This document shows positions 11,985 through 20,759 of a stretch of 64,000 bases of DNA, in pieces; the first letter of the stretch is position 1, and every line of letters starts with the position of its first letter. The stretch comes from Pseudomonas sp. JQ170C. GTDB taxonomy: Bacteria; Pseudomonadota; Gammaproteobacteria; Pseudomonadales; Pseudomonadaceae. The notes beneath the pieces are model-generated. The model saw nothing but the letters and a program-made list of their open reading frames with translations. It had not been told where the DNA came from and ran no database searches. The DNA lies in the NCBI RefSeq assembly GCF_035581345.1, contig NZ_CP141608.1, forward strand, positions 700,001 through 764,000, in the 5' to 3' direction. A program made the position numbers and the translations under genes.

Positions 11985-13249
11985 TGGGCTTTAAATGGAG
12001 GCGACAGCGCCCGACCTTGCGCTCGGTACTGGGCCGCCGACACTTGAGCGTGGCGTTGTTGGCCGTGGGCCTGGCCGGCATCTCACTGACCGTACTCGGC
12101 GTGCTGGCGCTGCGGGTGTATGCCAATCACAACCTGCACTTGATCGCCCGCTCGATCAACTACACCGTCGAAGCCGCCGTGGTGTTCAACGACAGCAGCG
12201 CCGCCAACGAAGCCCTGGCAATGATTGCCTCGACCGAAGAGGTGGCCGACGCCAAGGTATTCAACCACCGCAATCAACTGCTGGCCCGCTGGCAGCGCAG
12301 CGAAGACTCCGTGATGGCTCAGATCGAGCAACGGGTGGCTCGTGCATTGCTGGAAGAACCGATCATCCTGCCGGTGCTGCACCAGGACCGCCAGGTCGGA
12401 CGCATCGAGCTGGTGGGGCAGGGCGGGAGTCTGTTGCGCTTCATGCTCAGTGGCCTGGCCGGCATCATCCTCTCCACGGTGTTGAGCGCGTTGGGGGCGC
12501 TGTACCTGTCGCGGCGCCTGTTCGGCGATATTGTCGGCCCGCTGCGCAGCCTGGCCACCGTGGCTCACGCGGCGCGGCGCGAGCGCAGTTTCGACCGGCG
12601 CGTGCCACCGGCACAGATCGCCGAGCTCAATGAACTGGGCAACGACTTCAATGCCTTGCTCGACGAGCTTGAGAACTGGCAGAACCACCTGCAAAGCGAA
12701 AACGAAAGCCTCGCCCACCAGGCCAGCCACGACAGCCTCACCGGGCTGCCCAACCGGGCCTTCTTTGAAGGCCGGCTCAGCCGCACCGTGCGCAATGCCA
12801 TCAAGCACCAGGAACACCTGGCGCTGTTGTTCCTCGACAGCGACAACTTCAAGGACATCAACGACAACTTCGGGCATGCGGCCGGTGACGAAGTGCTGAT
12901 CAGCGTCGCGGCGCGCGTGCGCTCGCAGTTGCGTGAAAATGATCTGGTGGCGCGCCTGGGGGGCGATGAGTTCGCTGTACTGCTGGCCCCCCTGCACAGC
13001 CGAGAGGATGCCCAGCGCATCGCCGAGAAGATCATCATCAGCATGCGCCAGCCCATCGGCCTGAGCGAGGGCAGGAGCATCGTCACCTCGTTGAGCGTCG
13101 GCATTGCCTACTTCCCGGATGACGGCCGTAGCCCGTCCGATTTACTCAATGCCGCCGATGCGGCGATGTACCAGGCCAAGCGCACTGAGCGCGGCCAGTG
13201 GCAAACGGCAGAGGCGGAGTGCTCTGCCCATCAAAAAAACAGGAGCTGA
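11981..13249 (+). CDS. yfiN: Membrane diguanylate cyclase YfiN (TpbB)
   Basis: 422 residues. One membrane segment near 22-47, a periplasmic PAS-like (CHASE8) sensor near 50-145, a second membrane segment near 148-172, a HAMP linker, then a GGDEF domain. The active-site motif LARLGGDEFAVLL sits near 323-335 and is intact. An RxxD inhibitory site (REND) lies exactly five residues before GGDEF, so product inhibition by c-di-GMP is expected. It makes c-di-GMP from two GTP and promotes attachment and small-colony growth when YfiR lets go. A second ATG directly follows the first, so the start could be 11984. Overlaps yfiR by 4 nt. Confidence 0.94.
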   Translation: MMGFKWRRQRPTLRSVLGRRHLSVALLAVGLAGISLTVLGVLALRVYANHNLHLIARSINYTVEAAVVFNDSSAANEALAMIASTEEVADAKVFNHRNQLLARWQRSEDSVMAQIEQRVARALLEEPIILPVLHQDRQVGRIELVGQGGSLLRFMLSGLAGIILSTVLSALGALYLSRRLFGDIVGPLRSLATVAHAARRERSFDRRVPPAQIAELNELGNDFNALLDELENWQNHLQSENESLAHQASHDSLTGLPNRAFFEGRLSRTVRNAIKHQEHLALLFLDSDNFKDINDNFGHAAGDEVLISVAARVRSQLRENDLVARLGGDEFAVLLAPLHSREDAQRIAEKIIISMRQPIGLSEGRSIVTSLSVGIAYFPDDGRSPSDLLNAADAAMYQAKRTERGQWQTAEAECSAHQKNRS

Positions 13250-13252
13250 ACC

Positions 13253-13753
13253 GTGACACATTTGAGTCGATACCTGCGTTTTCACTTTGCCTTCCTGGCC
13301 TTGGCGTTGTTGGCCTTGACCGGTTGCCAGAGTGTGCCGCCCAAAGGACTGACGGCCGAGCAGATTGCCGTACTCAAACAGGAAGGCTTTCGTCTGACCG
13401 ACGAGGGCTGGGAATTCGGCTTGTCTGGCAAGGTGCTGTTCGGCAGCGACCTGGACTCGCTCAACAGCCAGAGCCAGGCCATTGTCGAGCGCATCGGCAA
13501 GTCGTTGCTGTCGGTGGATATCCAGCGTGTACGGATCGACGGTCACACTGACTCCACCGGCCAGGCCGCCTACAACGAGCAACTGTCGCTGCGCCGGGCC
13601 AAGAGCGTGGCCAACGTCCTGACCTCGGTCGGCATGCGTCCGGAAAACGTCGTAACCCGTGGCCTGGGCAGCAGTGAGCCGGTGGCCAGCAACGCCAACC
13701 GTGCCGGGCGCATGGAAAACCGCCGGGTGGCCATCGTCGTCGCCTCCGACTAA
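13253..13753 (+). CDS. yfiB: OmpA-family lipoprotein YfiB
   Basis: 166 residues. The N-terminal signal ends in the lipobox LTGC (Cys near 25), so this is an outer-membrane lipoprotein. The C-terminal OmpA domain contains HTDSTGQAAYNEQLSLRRA and GLGSSEPVASNANRAGRMENRRV, which bind peptidoglycan. In YfiBNR it captures YfiR during envelope stress and so activates YfiN. The start is GTG behind AGGAG (13241-13245), 3 nt after the yfiN stop. It converges with the next gene; the two stops overlap at 13750-13753. Confidence 0.93.
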   Translation: MTHLSRYLRFHFAFLALALLALTGCQSVPPKGLTAEQIAVLKQEGFRLTDEGWEFGLSGKVLFGSDLDSLNSQSQAIVERIGKSLLSVDIQRVRIDGHTDSTGQAAYNEQLSLRRAKSVANVLTSVGMRPENVVTRGLGSSEPVASNANRAGRMENRRVAIVVASD

Positions 13754-14697
13754 TCGGCAAAACTCATCGAGCGCGACGTGCCCATCAACAGCGGCGCGTT
13801 GCGCTCGGTGACATTGCGGATGTAATCCCACAACAGGGTAATCCGCTTCAACTTGCGCAAGTCCTCGCGGCAGTACATCCAGAACTGCCGGGTAATCTCC
13901 ACTTCCTCCGGCAATATCGCCACCAGGCGCGGGTCCTGTGCCGCCAGAAAACACGGCAGAATCGCCAGCCCTCGGCCCTGCTGGGCGGCCACGTACTGGG
14001 CGATCACGCTGGTACTGCGCAGGTTGGCGCTGGCCGAGGGAATCAGGTTGGCCAGGTACAGCAGCTCGGAGCTGAAGGCCAGGTCGTCGACATAACTGAT
14101 GAACTGATGATTGGCCAGGTCGCTGCTGCGCGTGATCGGCTCATGGCTGTCCAGGTATTCCTGGGTGGCGTACAGGCGCAGGCGGTAGTCGCACAGTTTG
14201 CAGCACACATAGGGCCCGTGTTCCGGGCGCTCCAGGGCGATGACGATGTCGGCCTCGCGCTTGGACAGGCTGATGAAGTGCGGCAGCGGCAGGATGTCCA
14301 CCGAGATGGCCGGGTAGGCATCGACGAAATGGCTTAGCTGCGGGGTGACGAAAAAGCTGCCAAAGCCCTCGGTACAGCCCATGCGCACATGCCCGGACAA
14401 CGCCACGCCAGACCCCGACACCTGCTCGCACGCCATGTGCAGGGTGCTTTCGATCGACTCGGCATAGCTGAGCAGGCGCTGGCCCTCGGCGGTCAGGACA
14501 AAGCCGTTGGTCCGCGATTTTTCAAACAGCAACGTCCCCAGCGACACTTCCAGTGAACTGATCCGCCGCGACACCGTGGTGTAGTCCACACCCAGGCGCT
14601 TGGCGGCCGCGCTGGCCTTGCGGGTACGGGCTACTTCGAGAAAAAACTTGAGGTCGTCCCAGTTCAGCGACCCCAGCGAGGTGATGTTTTTTTGCAT
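13750..14697 (-). CDS. LysR-family regulator divergent from mmsAB
   Basis: 315 residues. N-terminal winged HTH ([26 protein letters not shown], then SRRISSLE) and a LysR substrate-binding domain. The ATG at 14697 begins [16 protein letters not shown]; longer frames upstream lack support. It is divergent from mmsA across 134 bp holding an inverted repeat suited to a LysR tetramer. In P. aeruginosa mmsAB is controlled by the AraC-type MmsR, so a LysR regulator here is a different arrangement. Its role in mmsAB control is inferred from position. Confidence 0.85.
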   Translation of the reverse strand: MQKNITSLGSLNWDDLKFFLEVARTRKASAAAKRLGVDYTTVSRRISSLEVSLGTLLFEKSRTNGFVLTAEGQRLLSYAESIESTLHMACEQVSGSGVALSGHVRMGCTEGFGSFFVTPQLSHFVDAYPAISVDILPLPHFISLSKREADIVIALERPEHGPYVCCKLCDYRLRLYATQEYLDSHEPITRSSDLANHQFISYVDDLAFSSELLYLANLIPSASANLRSTSVIAQYVAAQQGRGLAILPCFLAAQDPRLVAILPEEVEITRQFWMYCREDLRKLKRITLLWDYIRNVTERNAPLLMGTSRSMSFAD

Positions 14698-14712
14698 GTT
14701 GGTCCGGTTTTT

Positions 14713-14741
14713 ATGTGCGTTCTTATTGGATCTTTGCACAT
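14713..14741. promoter_or_regulatory. Inverted repeat between LysR gene and mmsA
   Basis: ATGTGC, 17 nt, then its exact complement GCACAT. It lies 16 nt before the LysR start and 91 nt before mmsA, a plausible binding site for the adjacent regulator. Function is inferred. Confidence 0.45.
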
Positions 14742-14807
14742 CTATACTCCAAAACAAGCCCCAGACCCAAGCGTCCGTCGCGGCAAACCCGGCGGCGTTC
14801 TCTTCCT

Positions 14808-14815
14808 AACAACAA
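14808..14815 (+). promoter_or_regulatory. Hfq/Crc CA motif before mmsA
   Basis: AACAACAA matches AAnAAnAA and sits immediately before the mmsA ribosome binding site GGAG at 14821. In Pseudomonas this motif is bound by Hfq with Crc to block translation during catabolite repression. Confidence 0.55.
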
Positions 14816-14831
14816 TTTCAGGAGAGCCCAC

Positions 14832-16358
14832 ATGAACGCATCCCTCACTCCCGACCAGACCAAGGTCGAGCAGGTCAAGCTGCTGATCGACGGCCAGTGG
14901 GTCGAATCGAAAACCAACGAATGGCGCGACGTGGTCAACCCGGCCACCCAGCAAGTGCTGGCCCGTGTACCGTTCGCCACCGCCGAAGAAGTCGATGCCG
15001 CTATCGCCGCTGGCCAGCGTGCGTTCCAGTCCTGGCGCGACACCCCGATCGGCGCCCGCATGCGCATCATGCTCAAGCTCCAGGCCCTGATCCGCGAACA
15101 CTCCAAGCGTATCGCCGTGGTGCTCAGCGCCGAGCAGGGCAAGACCATTGCCGACGCTGAAGGTGACATTTTCCGTGGCCTGGAAGTGGTCGAGCACGCC
15201 TGCAGCATCGGCAGCCTGCAAATGGGCGAGTTCGCCGAGAACGTGGCAGGCGGTGTCGATACCTACACCCTGCGCCAGCCCATCGGCGTGTGCGCCGGCA
15301 TCACCCCGTTCAACTTCCCGGCGATGATTCCGCTGTGGATGTTCCCGATGGCCATCGTCTGCGGCAACACCTTCGTGCTCAAGCCGTCGGAGCAGGACCC
15401 GCTGTCGACCATGATGCTGGTGGAGCTGGCGCTGGAAGCCGGTGTGCCGGCCGGCGTGCTCAACGTGGTACACGGTGGCAAGCAAGTGGTCGATGCCCTG
15501 TGCACCCACACCGACATCAAGGCCATCTCGTTCGTTGGCTCTACCGAAGTCGGCACTCACGTCTACAACCTGGCCGGCCAGCACGGCAAGCGCGTGCAGT
15601 CGATGATGGGCGCCAAGAACCACGCCGTGGTGCTGCCGGATGCCAACCGTACCCAGACTCTCAACGCCCTGGTCGGCGCAGGCTTCGGCGCGGCCGGCCA
15701 GCGTTGCATGGCGACGTCGGTGGCGGTGCTGGTGGGCAAGGCCCGCGAGTGGCTGCCGGAGCTCAAGGCGCTGGCTTCCCAGCTCAAGGTCAACGCTGGC
15801 AGCGAGCCTGGCACCGACGTCGGGCCGCTGATTTCCAAGCGCGCCAAGGAGCGAGTCCTGGGCCTGATCGAAAGCGGCATCAAGGAAGGCGCCACGCTTG
15901 AGCTCGACGGTCGCGACGTGAGCGTGCCGGGTTACGAGCAAGGCAACTTCGTTGGCCCGACCCTGTTCTCCGGGGTGACCACCGACATGCAGATCTACAC
16001 CCAGGAAATCTTTGGCCCAGTGCTGGTAGTGCTGGAAGTCGACACCCTCGATGAAGCCATCGCCCTGGTCAACCGCAACCCCTTCGGCAACGGCACTGGC
16101 CTGTTCACCCAGAGCGGCGCGGCAGCGCGCAAGTTCCAGAACGAGATCGACGTCGGTCAGGTCGGCATCAACATCCCGATCCCGGTACCGGTCCCTTACT
16201 TCAGCTTCACCGGTTCGCGTGGCTCCAAGCTCGGCGACCTGGGCCCGTACGGCAAGCAAGTGGTGCAGTTCTACACTCAGACCAAGACCGTCACCAGTCG
16301 TTGGTTCGATGACGACAGCGTCAACGACGGTGTGAACACCACCATCAGCCTGCGCTAA
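14832..16358 (+). CDS. mmsA: Methylmalonate-semialdehyde dehydrogenase (CoA-acylating)
   Basis: 508 residues, the typical length. It oxidises methylmalonate or malonate semialdehyde with NAD+ and CoA to propionyl- or acetyl-CoA in valine catabolism. Aldehyde dehydrogenase landmarks: [16 protein letters not shown] near 155-170, SFVGSTEVG near 230, and the catalytic Cys in [11 protein letters not shown] near 285. Asn and Glu motifs of the fold are present. The ATG at 14832 follows GGAGAGCCCAC; an open frame extends upstream without a ribosome site. Followed 10 nt later by mmsB. Confidence 0.96.
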   Translation: MNASLTPDQTKVEQVKLLIDGQWVESKTNEWRDVVNPATQQVLARVPFATAEEVDAAIAAGQRAFQSWRDTPIGARMRIMLKLQALIREHSKRIAVVLSAEQGKTIADAEGDIFRGLEVVEHACSIGSLQMGEFAENVAGGVDTYTLRQPIGVCAGITPFNFPAMIPLWMFPMAIVCGNTFVLKPSEQDPLSTMMLVELALEAGVPAGVLNVVHGGKQVVDALCTHTDIKAISFVGSTEVGTHVYNLAGQHGKRVQSMMGAKNHAVVLPDANRTQTLNALVGAGFGAAGQRCMATSVAVLVGKAREWLPELKALASQLKVNAGSEPGTDVGPLISKRAKERVLGLIESGIKEGATLELDGRDVSVPGYEQGNFVGPTLFSGVTTDMQIYTQEIFGPVLVVLEVDTLDEAIALVNRNPFGNGTGLFTQSGAAARKFQNEIDVGQVGINIPIPVPVPYFSFTGSRGSKLGDLGPYGKQVVQFYTQTKTVTSRWFDDDSVNDGVNTTISLR

Positions 16359-16368
16359 GGAGTTCACC

Positions 16369-17256
16369 ATGCGTATTGCATTCATCGGCCTGGGCAACAT
16401 GGGTGCGCCCATGGCGCGCAACCTGATCAAGGCCGGGCATCAACTGAACCTGTTCGACCTGAACAAGACCGTCTTGGCCGAGCTTGCCGAGCTGGGCGGG
16501 CAGATCAGCAGCTCGCCACGCGATGCCGCGCAGCAGAGCGACATGGTCATCACCATGCTGCCGGCCGCCGCGCATGTCCGTGGTGTGTACCTGAGTGAAG
16601 ACGGTGTGCTGGCCGGTGTGCGCAAAGGCACGCCGGTCGTGGACTGCAGCACCATCGACCCACAGACCGCCCGTGATGTCTCGGTCGCCGCGGCCAAGCA
16701 AGGCATCGACCTGGCCGATGCCCCGGTATCCGGTGGCACCGGTGGTGCAGCCGCCGGCACCCTGACCTTCATGGTCGGTGCCAGTGACGAACTGTTCGCC
16801 ACCCTGCAGCCAGTGCTGGCGCAGATGGGCCGCAATATCGTCCATTGCGGTGCAGTGGGGACCGGGCAGATCGCCAAGATCTGCAACAACCTGCTGTTGG
16901 GCATCTCGATGGTCGGCGTGTCTGAGGCCATGGCTCTGGGCAACGCCCTGGGCATCGACACCAAGGTACTGGCCGGGATCATCAACAGCTCGACCGGGCG
17001 CTGCTGGAGTTCGGACACCTACAACCCCTGGCCGGGCATTATCGAGACGGCTCCGGCCTCACGCGGCTACACCGGAGGCTTTGGTGCCGAGCTGATGCTC
17101 AAGGACCTGGGGCTGGCAACCGAAGCGGCGCGCCAGGCACACCAGCCGGTGATCATGGGCGCCGTGGCCCAGCAGCTGTACCAGGCCATGAGCCTGCGAG
17201 GTGACGGCGGCAAGGACTTCTCGGCGATTGTCGAGGGGTATCGCAAGCCGGAGTAA
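16369..17256 (+). CDS. mmsB: 3-Hydroxyisobutyrate dehydrogenase
   Basis: 295 residues. It oxidises 3-hydroxyisobutyrate to methylmalonate semialdehyde, the substrate of MmsA, in valine breakdown. N-terminal Rossmann motif FIGLGNMGAPMARNLIKAGH (residues 4-23) and the family signature DAPVSGGTGGAAAGTL near 120. The catalytic Lys lies in GQIAKICNNLLLG near 170. In one operon with mmsA, with a GGAG site in the 10-nt spacer. A REP pair follows the stop. Confidence 0.96.
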   Translation: MRIAFIGLGNMGAPMARNLIKAGHQLNLFDLNKTVLAELAELGGQISSSPRDAAQQSDMVITMLPAAAHVRGVYLSEDGVLAGVRKGTPVVDCSTIDPQTARDVSVAAAKQGIDLADAPVSGGTGGAAAGTLTFMVGASDELFATLQPVLAQMGRNIVHCGAVGTGQIAKICNNLLLGISMVGVSEAMALGNALGIDTKVLAGIINSSTGRCWSSDTYNPWPGIIETAPASRGYTGGFGAELMLKDLGLATEAARQAHQPVIMGAVAQQLYQAMSLRGDGGKDFSAIVEGYRKPE

Positions 17257-17262
17257 TAAAGC

Positions 17263-17311
17263 ATCGCGGGGCAGGCCCGCTCCTACCGTAGGAGCGGGCT
17301 TGCCCCGCGAT
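17263..17311. repeat. REP element pair
   Basis: Two inverted copies of the Pseudomonas REP core (one reading GGGCAGGCCC, one GGGCTTGCCC) joined by 2 nt, between mmsB and the convergent cupin gene. Could fold into a long hairpin and limit read-through. Confidence 0.85.
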
Positions 17312-17316
17312 CAATT

Positions 17317-17661
17317 TCAAGCAAACACAAAATACTTGCGCACCGTCTCCACCACTTCCCAGGTCCCCTTCATTCCCGGTTCGATCACGAACACATCCCC
17401 CGCCTTCAGATGCACCGGCTGCTCACCTTCCGGGGTGATCACGCAGTAGCCGTCGAGAAAGTGGCAGTACTCCCATTTTTCATAATTGACCTCGAACTTG
17501 CCCGGCGTGCAGATCCAGGTGCCCATGATCTTGCTGCCGTCTTCGGACAAATAGGCATTGAGGTTCACGGTGTGCGGGTCGCCGCCGATGCGTTTCCACT
17601 TGGTCGCGTTCAACACGGGAGTAGGGCAGGTGTCGCGCAGTACGGTGATGAAATCAGACAT
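17317..17661 (-). CDS. Small cupin-domain protein
   Basis: 114 residues, a single cupin barrel of the DUF861/EutQ-like cupin_3 type. The core WEYCHFLDGYCVITPEG followed by LKAGDVFVIEPGMKGTWEV is characteristic. ATG at 17661 chosen because translation then begins MSDFITVLRD, the start of the conserved domain. Family members are small enzymes or binding proteins whose substrates are mostly unknown, and none can be assigned here. The next gene upstream on the same strand is the AadA-like gene, 47 nt away, so the two may be cotranscribed. Confidence 0.8.
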   Translation of the reverse strand: MSDFITVLRDTCPTPVLNATKWKRIGGDPHTVNLNAYLSEDGSKIMGTWICTPGKFEVNYEKWEYCHFLDGYCVITPEGEQPVHLKAGDVFVIEPGMKGTWEVVETVRKYFVFA

Positions 17662-17708
17662 GTGAACTCCATAGGATCGGCTCAAAGATCCGTCACCATA
17701 GGCCCGAA

Positions 17709-18524
17709 CTACGGGGTGGAGTTGTCTGGGTTCGACGTCGAGCGCTCGATCTGCGCCTTGCAGTGGTACACGAACGCGCTCACCTGTCCGGAATCATCCG
17801 CCAGGTTGTCTTTGACATGGCCAAGGTAAGCATCGCGCGCATGCCTCAACACGGCCTGGTGTTGTTGTGGCAGGCGCTCCAGCAGCCATGCCGCCGCCAT
17901 ATCCTTGGGCACGATCGCGCCGGTCTCCACGCTGTACCCGATGCGCGCCAGCGCCAGTACCACGGTCAGTTCATCACCTTGCCAATCGGCCGGGACCTGC
18001 CATTGCGCAAGCGTATCGGCGAAGGCCCGGGCCAGGTCCGCCGTTGGCACAGGCGCGAACCAGGCCGGCGCCGCGACGCCCGCCAAGCAGAAGCTGTGCT
18101 GCCGGGCCTTGGTCAGCAGGATCGCCAGGTCGGGGTCGGGCTGGGCGGGCTCGACCTGACCGGCCAGCACCGCGTTGCGCAGCCATTCGCCAAACTGCAG
18201 TTCGCGCCGTGGCGGGTAGCGCCAGGGCTGCACATCGGCCTTGACCACCACGGTCACTTCCAGGGCGCGCACCGGGCCTCCGGGTGGCGCCGAAACGCCG
18301 AGCAAGTCGGTCATCAGCGCCAGCCGCACCGGCCCCGGCAGCGGTGCGCTGACGGTCACCAGCAGGTCCAGATCGCTGGCCGGCTTGAGCCCGCCGTCGG
18401 CAGCCGAGCCGTACAGGTGAACAGCTTGCAGGGTGTGGGCGAGGTGGCGTTCAAGTACCGCGCAGGCCTTTACCAGCTGCGCCGCAACAGCGCTGGAACA
18501 GGTGGGGGGGAGCGTGAAGTCCAT
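17709..18524 (-). CDS. AadA-like aminoglycoside 3''-adenylyltransferase
   Basis: 271 residues. The nucleotidyltransferase site GSAADGGLKPASDLDLLV (near 38-55) matches the GSxxxG...SDxDLLV motif that holds the Mg-binding Asp residues. The C-terminal AadA helical domain is well kept: YPPRRELQFGEWLRNAVLAG, DLAILLTKARQHS and VLALARIGYSVETGAIVPKD align with E. coli AadA. Members adenylylate streptomycin and spectinomycin. Of two in-frame ATGs, 18524 has AAGGAG at 7-nt spacing, while 18530 is only 2 nt from it. No integron attC, integrase or transposon is nearby, so it looks like a resident chromosomal gene. Actual resistance is untested. Confidence 0.82.
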   Translation of the reverse strand: MDFTLPPTCSSAVAAQLVKACAVLERHLAHTLQAVHLYGSAADGGLKPASDLDLLVTVSAPLPGPVRLALMTDLLGVSAPPGGPVRALEVTVVVKADVQPWRYPPRRELQFGEWLRNAVLAGQVEPAQPDPDLAILLTKARQHSFCLAGVAAPAWFAPVPTADLARAFADTLAQWQVPADWQGDELTVVLALARIGYSVETGAIVPKDMAAAWLLERLPQQHQAVLRHARDAYLGHVKDNLADDSGQVSAFVYHCKAQIERSTSNPDNSTP

Positions 18525-18535
18525 GGTCATTCTCC

Positions 18536-19417
18536 TTATGGGCGCAGGTGCTGCACCAACGCCAGGCTGTGGCCTGGCAAGGTGCTGAAGTCACGGGCGC
18601 ACAGCCTCAGTTGGCGCTGGCCCCAGGGTTCCTTGAGGGCCACGCTGTGCAATGCCAGCACGCCCTGCCAACGGCGCACCGCTGCCAGCGGCACCACGCC
18701 CAGCCCGGCGCCATGGGCGACCATGCGGATCATGCCGTCGAAGCCCTCGGCCCGCACCCGGATCTGCAAGCGCCGGCCCAGGTGCAAGGCTTGCTCCTCC
18801 AGGTGCAGGGTCAGGGCGCTGTCGCTCGACAAGCCGACAAACCCATAGTCCAGCGTGTCGGCAAAGCGCAGGTCGGTGCGTGTCGCCAGTGGGTGCGCCG
18901 GCGGCATGATCAGCACCAGCGGGTCGTCGCGAAAGGGCAGGGTCTGCAAGTGCTCGCTGGTGACGGCGGTGGAGATGATGCCGATGTCCGCTGCGCCCTC
19001 GGTAATGGCCTGGACAATTCGCAGGCTGGGCAGCTCCTGGATGTCGAGGGTGATGGCCGGGTAGTCGGCGAGAAAGCCTGCCAGCCGTTCGGGCAGGTAT
19101 TCGCTGAGGGCGGCGGTGTTGCACAGCAGCCGCACCTGGCCTTGCAGGCCCTGGGCATGTTGGGCCAGGTCGAACTGCAAGCGCTCCACTTGCTGGCCGA
19201 TCAGGCGTGCATGCTGCAGCAACGCCTGGCCGGCCGGGGTTGCCTGCACCCCGCGGCGATTGCGTTCGAGCAGAGGCGTGCCGAGCGACGCTTCCATGGC
19301 GCGGATCCGCGCACTGGCGGCGGGCAATGACAGGTGGCTGCGCTGGGCACCGGCGGTGATGTTGCCGCACTCCAGGGTGTGCTGGAACAGTCGCAGGTCG
19401 ATCAGATCAAAATGCAT
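18536..19417 (-). CDS. LysR-family transcriptional regulator
   Basis: 293 residues with an N-terminal HTH (LIDLRLFQHTLECGNITAGAQRSHLSLPAASARIRAME) and a C-terminal substrate-binding domain. ATG at 19417 begins MHFDLIDLRLF; a longer frame upstream adds only six residues. Divergent from the TauE-type permease gene across 77 bp holding the inverted repeat CTGAGC-N9-GCTCAG, so it probably controls that permease. The AadA-like gene begins 12 nt downstream, so the three minus-strand genes 17317-19417 may form one transcript. Confidence 0.85.
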   Translation of the reverse strand: MHFDLIDLRLFQHTLECGNITAGAQRSHLSLPAASARIRAMEASLGTPLLERNRRGVQATPAGQALLQHARLIGQQVERLQFDLAQHAQGLQGQVRLLCNTAALSEYLPERLAGFLADYPAITLDIQELPSLRIVQAITEGAADIGIISTAVTSEHLQTLPFRDDPLVLIMPPAHPLATRTDLRFADTLDYGFVGLSSDSALTLHLEEQALHLGRRLQIRVRAEGFDGMIRMVAHGAGLGVVPLAAVRRWQGVLALHSVALKEPWGQRQLRLCARDFSTLPGHSLALVQHLRP

Positions 19418-19427
19418 GAGCCTCTGC

Positions 19428-19448
19428 CTGAGCAATAGTCTGGCTCAG
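19428..19448. promoter_or_regulatory. Inverted repeat between LysR and tauE-like genes
   Basis: CTGAGC, 9 nt, GCTCAG: exact inverted arms in the 77-bp divergent spacer, the usual geometry of a LysR box. Function inferred. Confidence 0.5.
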
Positions 19449-19494
19449 TATATGGCAGATTTTCAGGCAGCCGCAGTGCAGGCAGCATGGGCCC

Positions 19495-20259
19495 ATGACG
19501 ACCTTACTTGGCTTTTATCAGGACATCGGGCCGGCGCTGACGCTGCTGGTGATGCTGACGTTCTTGCTGGCGGGGGCGGTGAAGGGCGTGATCGGCCTGG
19601 GCCTGCCGACCATTGCCATGGGCCTGCTCGGGCTGGCTATGCCCCCGGCGCAGGCTGCAGCGCTACTGATCGTGCCGTCCACCCTGACCAACCTCTGGCA
19701 ACTGGCGGCCGGCGGGCACTTGCTGGCCTTGCTGCGACGCTTGTGGCCGATGCTGGTGATGATCTTCGCCGGCACCTTGCTGGGCAGCGTGTGGCTTGGG
19801 ATCGACAGCGGTCAGTGGGCCGTGCATGCCTTGGGTGGGGCGCTGCTGGTGTATGCCCTCTATGGGCTGTGTGGGCCTGGCCTGCGCCTGGCGCCTGGCC
19901 CGGCGCTCTGGCTGGGGCCGCTGTGTGGGCTGGTAACCGGGGTGGTGACGGCGGCCACCGGGGTGTTCGTGATCCCGGCGGTGCCCTATTTGCAGAGCCT
20001 GGGCCTGAGTCGTGACGAGATGGTCCAGGCCCTGGGCCTGTCGTTCACGGTCTCGACCCTGGCCCTGGCTATCGGCCTGGCCGGCCAGGACGCGCTCGGC
20101 GCCCAGGCGCTGGGGGCGTCACTGCTGGTGCTGGCGCCAGCGCTGTTGGGCATGCTGTGCGGCCAGTGGCTGCGTCAGCGCATCAGCGCCGTGCTGTTCA
20201 AGCGCTGCTTCTTTATCGGCCTGGCGGTGCTCGGCGCGCACCTGTTGCTCAACGGCTAG
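19495..20259 (+). CDS. TauE/SafE-family membrane permease
   Basis: 254 residues, almost entirely hydrophobic with about eight predicted membrane segments. The repeated pattern FLAGAVKGVIGLGLPTIAMG and TGVVTAATGVFVIPAVPYLQ is the TauE/SafE (DUF81) signature. Relatives export sulfite, sulfoacetate or other organic anions; the substrate here cannot be told. ATG at 19495. Divergent from the LysR gene. Its last 11 nt overlap the convergent monooxygenase gene. Confidence 0.85.
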   Translation: MTTLLGFYQDIGPALTLLVMLTFLLAGAVKGVIGLGLPTIAMGLLGLAMPPAQAAALLIVPSTLTNLWQLAAGGHLLALLRRLWPMLVMIFAGTLLGSVWLGIDSGQWAVHALGGALLVYALYGLCGPGLRLAPGPALWLGPLCGLVTGVVTAATGVFVIPAVPYLQSLGLSRDEMVQALGLSFTVSTLALAIGLAGQDALGAQALGASLLVLAPALLGMLCGQWLRQRISAVLFKRCFFIGLAVLGAHLLLNG

Positions 20260-20563
20260 CCGAGGACGGGCTGAGCATCTCGACCAACTGAATATCGAAG
20301 TCGCGCTCGAGATAGTCCATGCGCGTTTCAAAGAACTGCTGCATGTGTGGCAGTGCCGAGTGCACGTCCAGCGCAGCCTTGCTGGCCCAGATCTCGTAGA
20401 ACACGAACAGGCTCGGGTCTTCCTTGTCGCGCAGCATGTGGTACTCGATGCAGCCGGGCTCGGCACGGCTCGGCTCGACATAGGCGCGAAACAGCGCCTC
20501 GAACGCTTCGGCTTTTTCCGGACGGGTCTTGGCTTTGAGGATGAAGCCGTAGGGTTCGCTCAT
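20249..20563 (-). CDS. YgiN-like antibiotic-biosynthesis-monooxygenase-domain protein
   Basis: 104 residues, one ferredoxin-like ABM fold: GFILKAKTRPEKAEAFEALF, then EPGCIEYHMLRDKEDPSLFVFYEIW, and the conserved His in LPHMQQFFE. E. coli YgiN of this family is a quinol monooxygenase paired with MdaB. Here the gene is divergent from an mdaB-like gene across 197 bp, keeping the association in altered orientation. Ends inside the tauE-like gene (convergent, 11-nt overlap). Confidence 0.8.
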   Translation of the reverse strand: MSEPYGFILKAKTRPEKAEAFEALFRAYVEPSRAEPGCIEYHMLRDKEDPSLFVFYEIWASKAALDVHSALPHMQQFFETRMDYLERDFDIQLVEMLSPSSASR

Positions 20564-20759
20564 GAGGTGGACCTCTGGTGGGGGAGGCCTGATTTTATTT
20601 CAATAATAAGTGGTCTATTCGTGCCTTTTGGTCAAAAGCCTTTTGCCTGCGAGGTGGTTTTTCCATCGCTCGCGAAGCCCTAATCTGCCGCCATTCAAAT
20701 TCACCCGATCCCAGGCTTCCAAGACGCAGCAGCGGATCGAACGACAGATGAGGCAAGTG

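Noticed and set aside
13231..13240. A-run before yfiB as another Hfq/Crc site
   Set aside because: Only seven A residues followed by C, so AAnAAnAA is not met.
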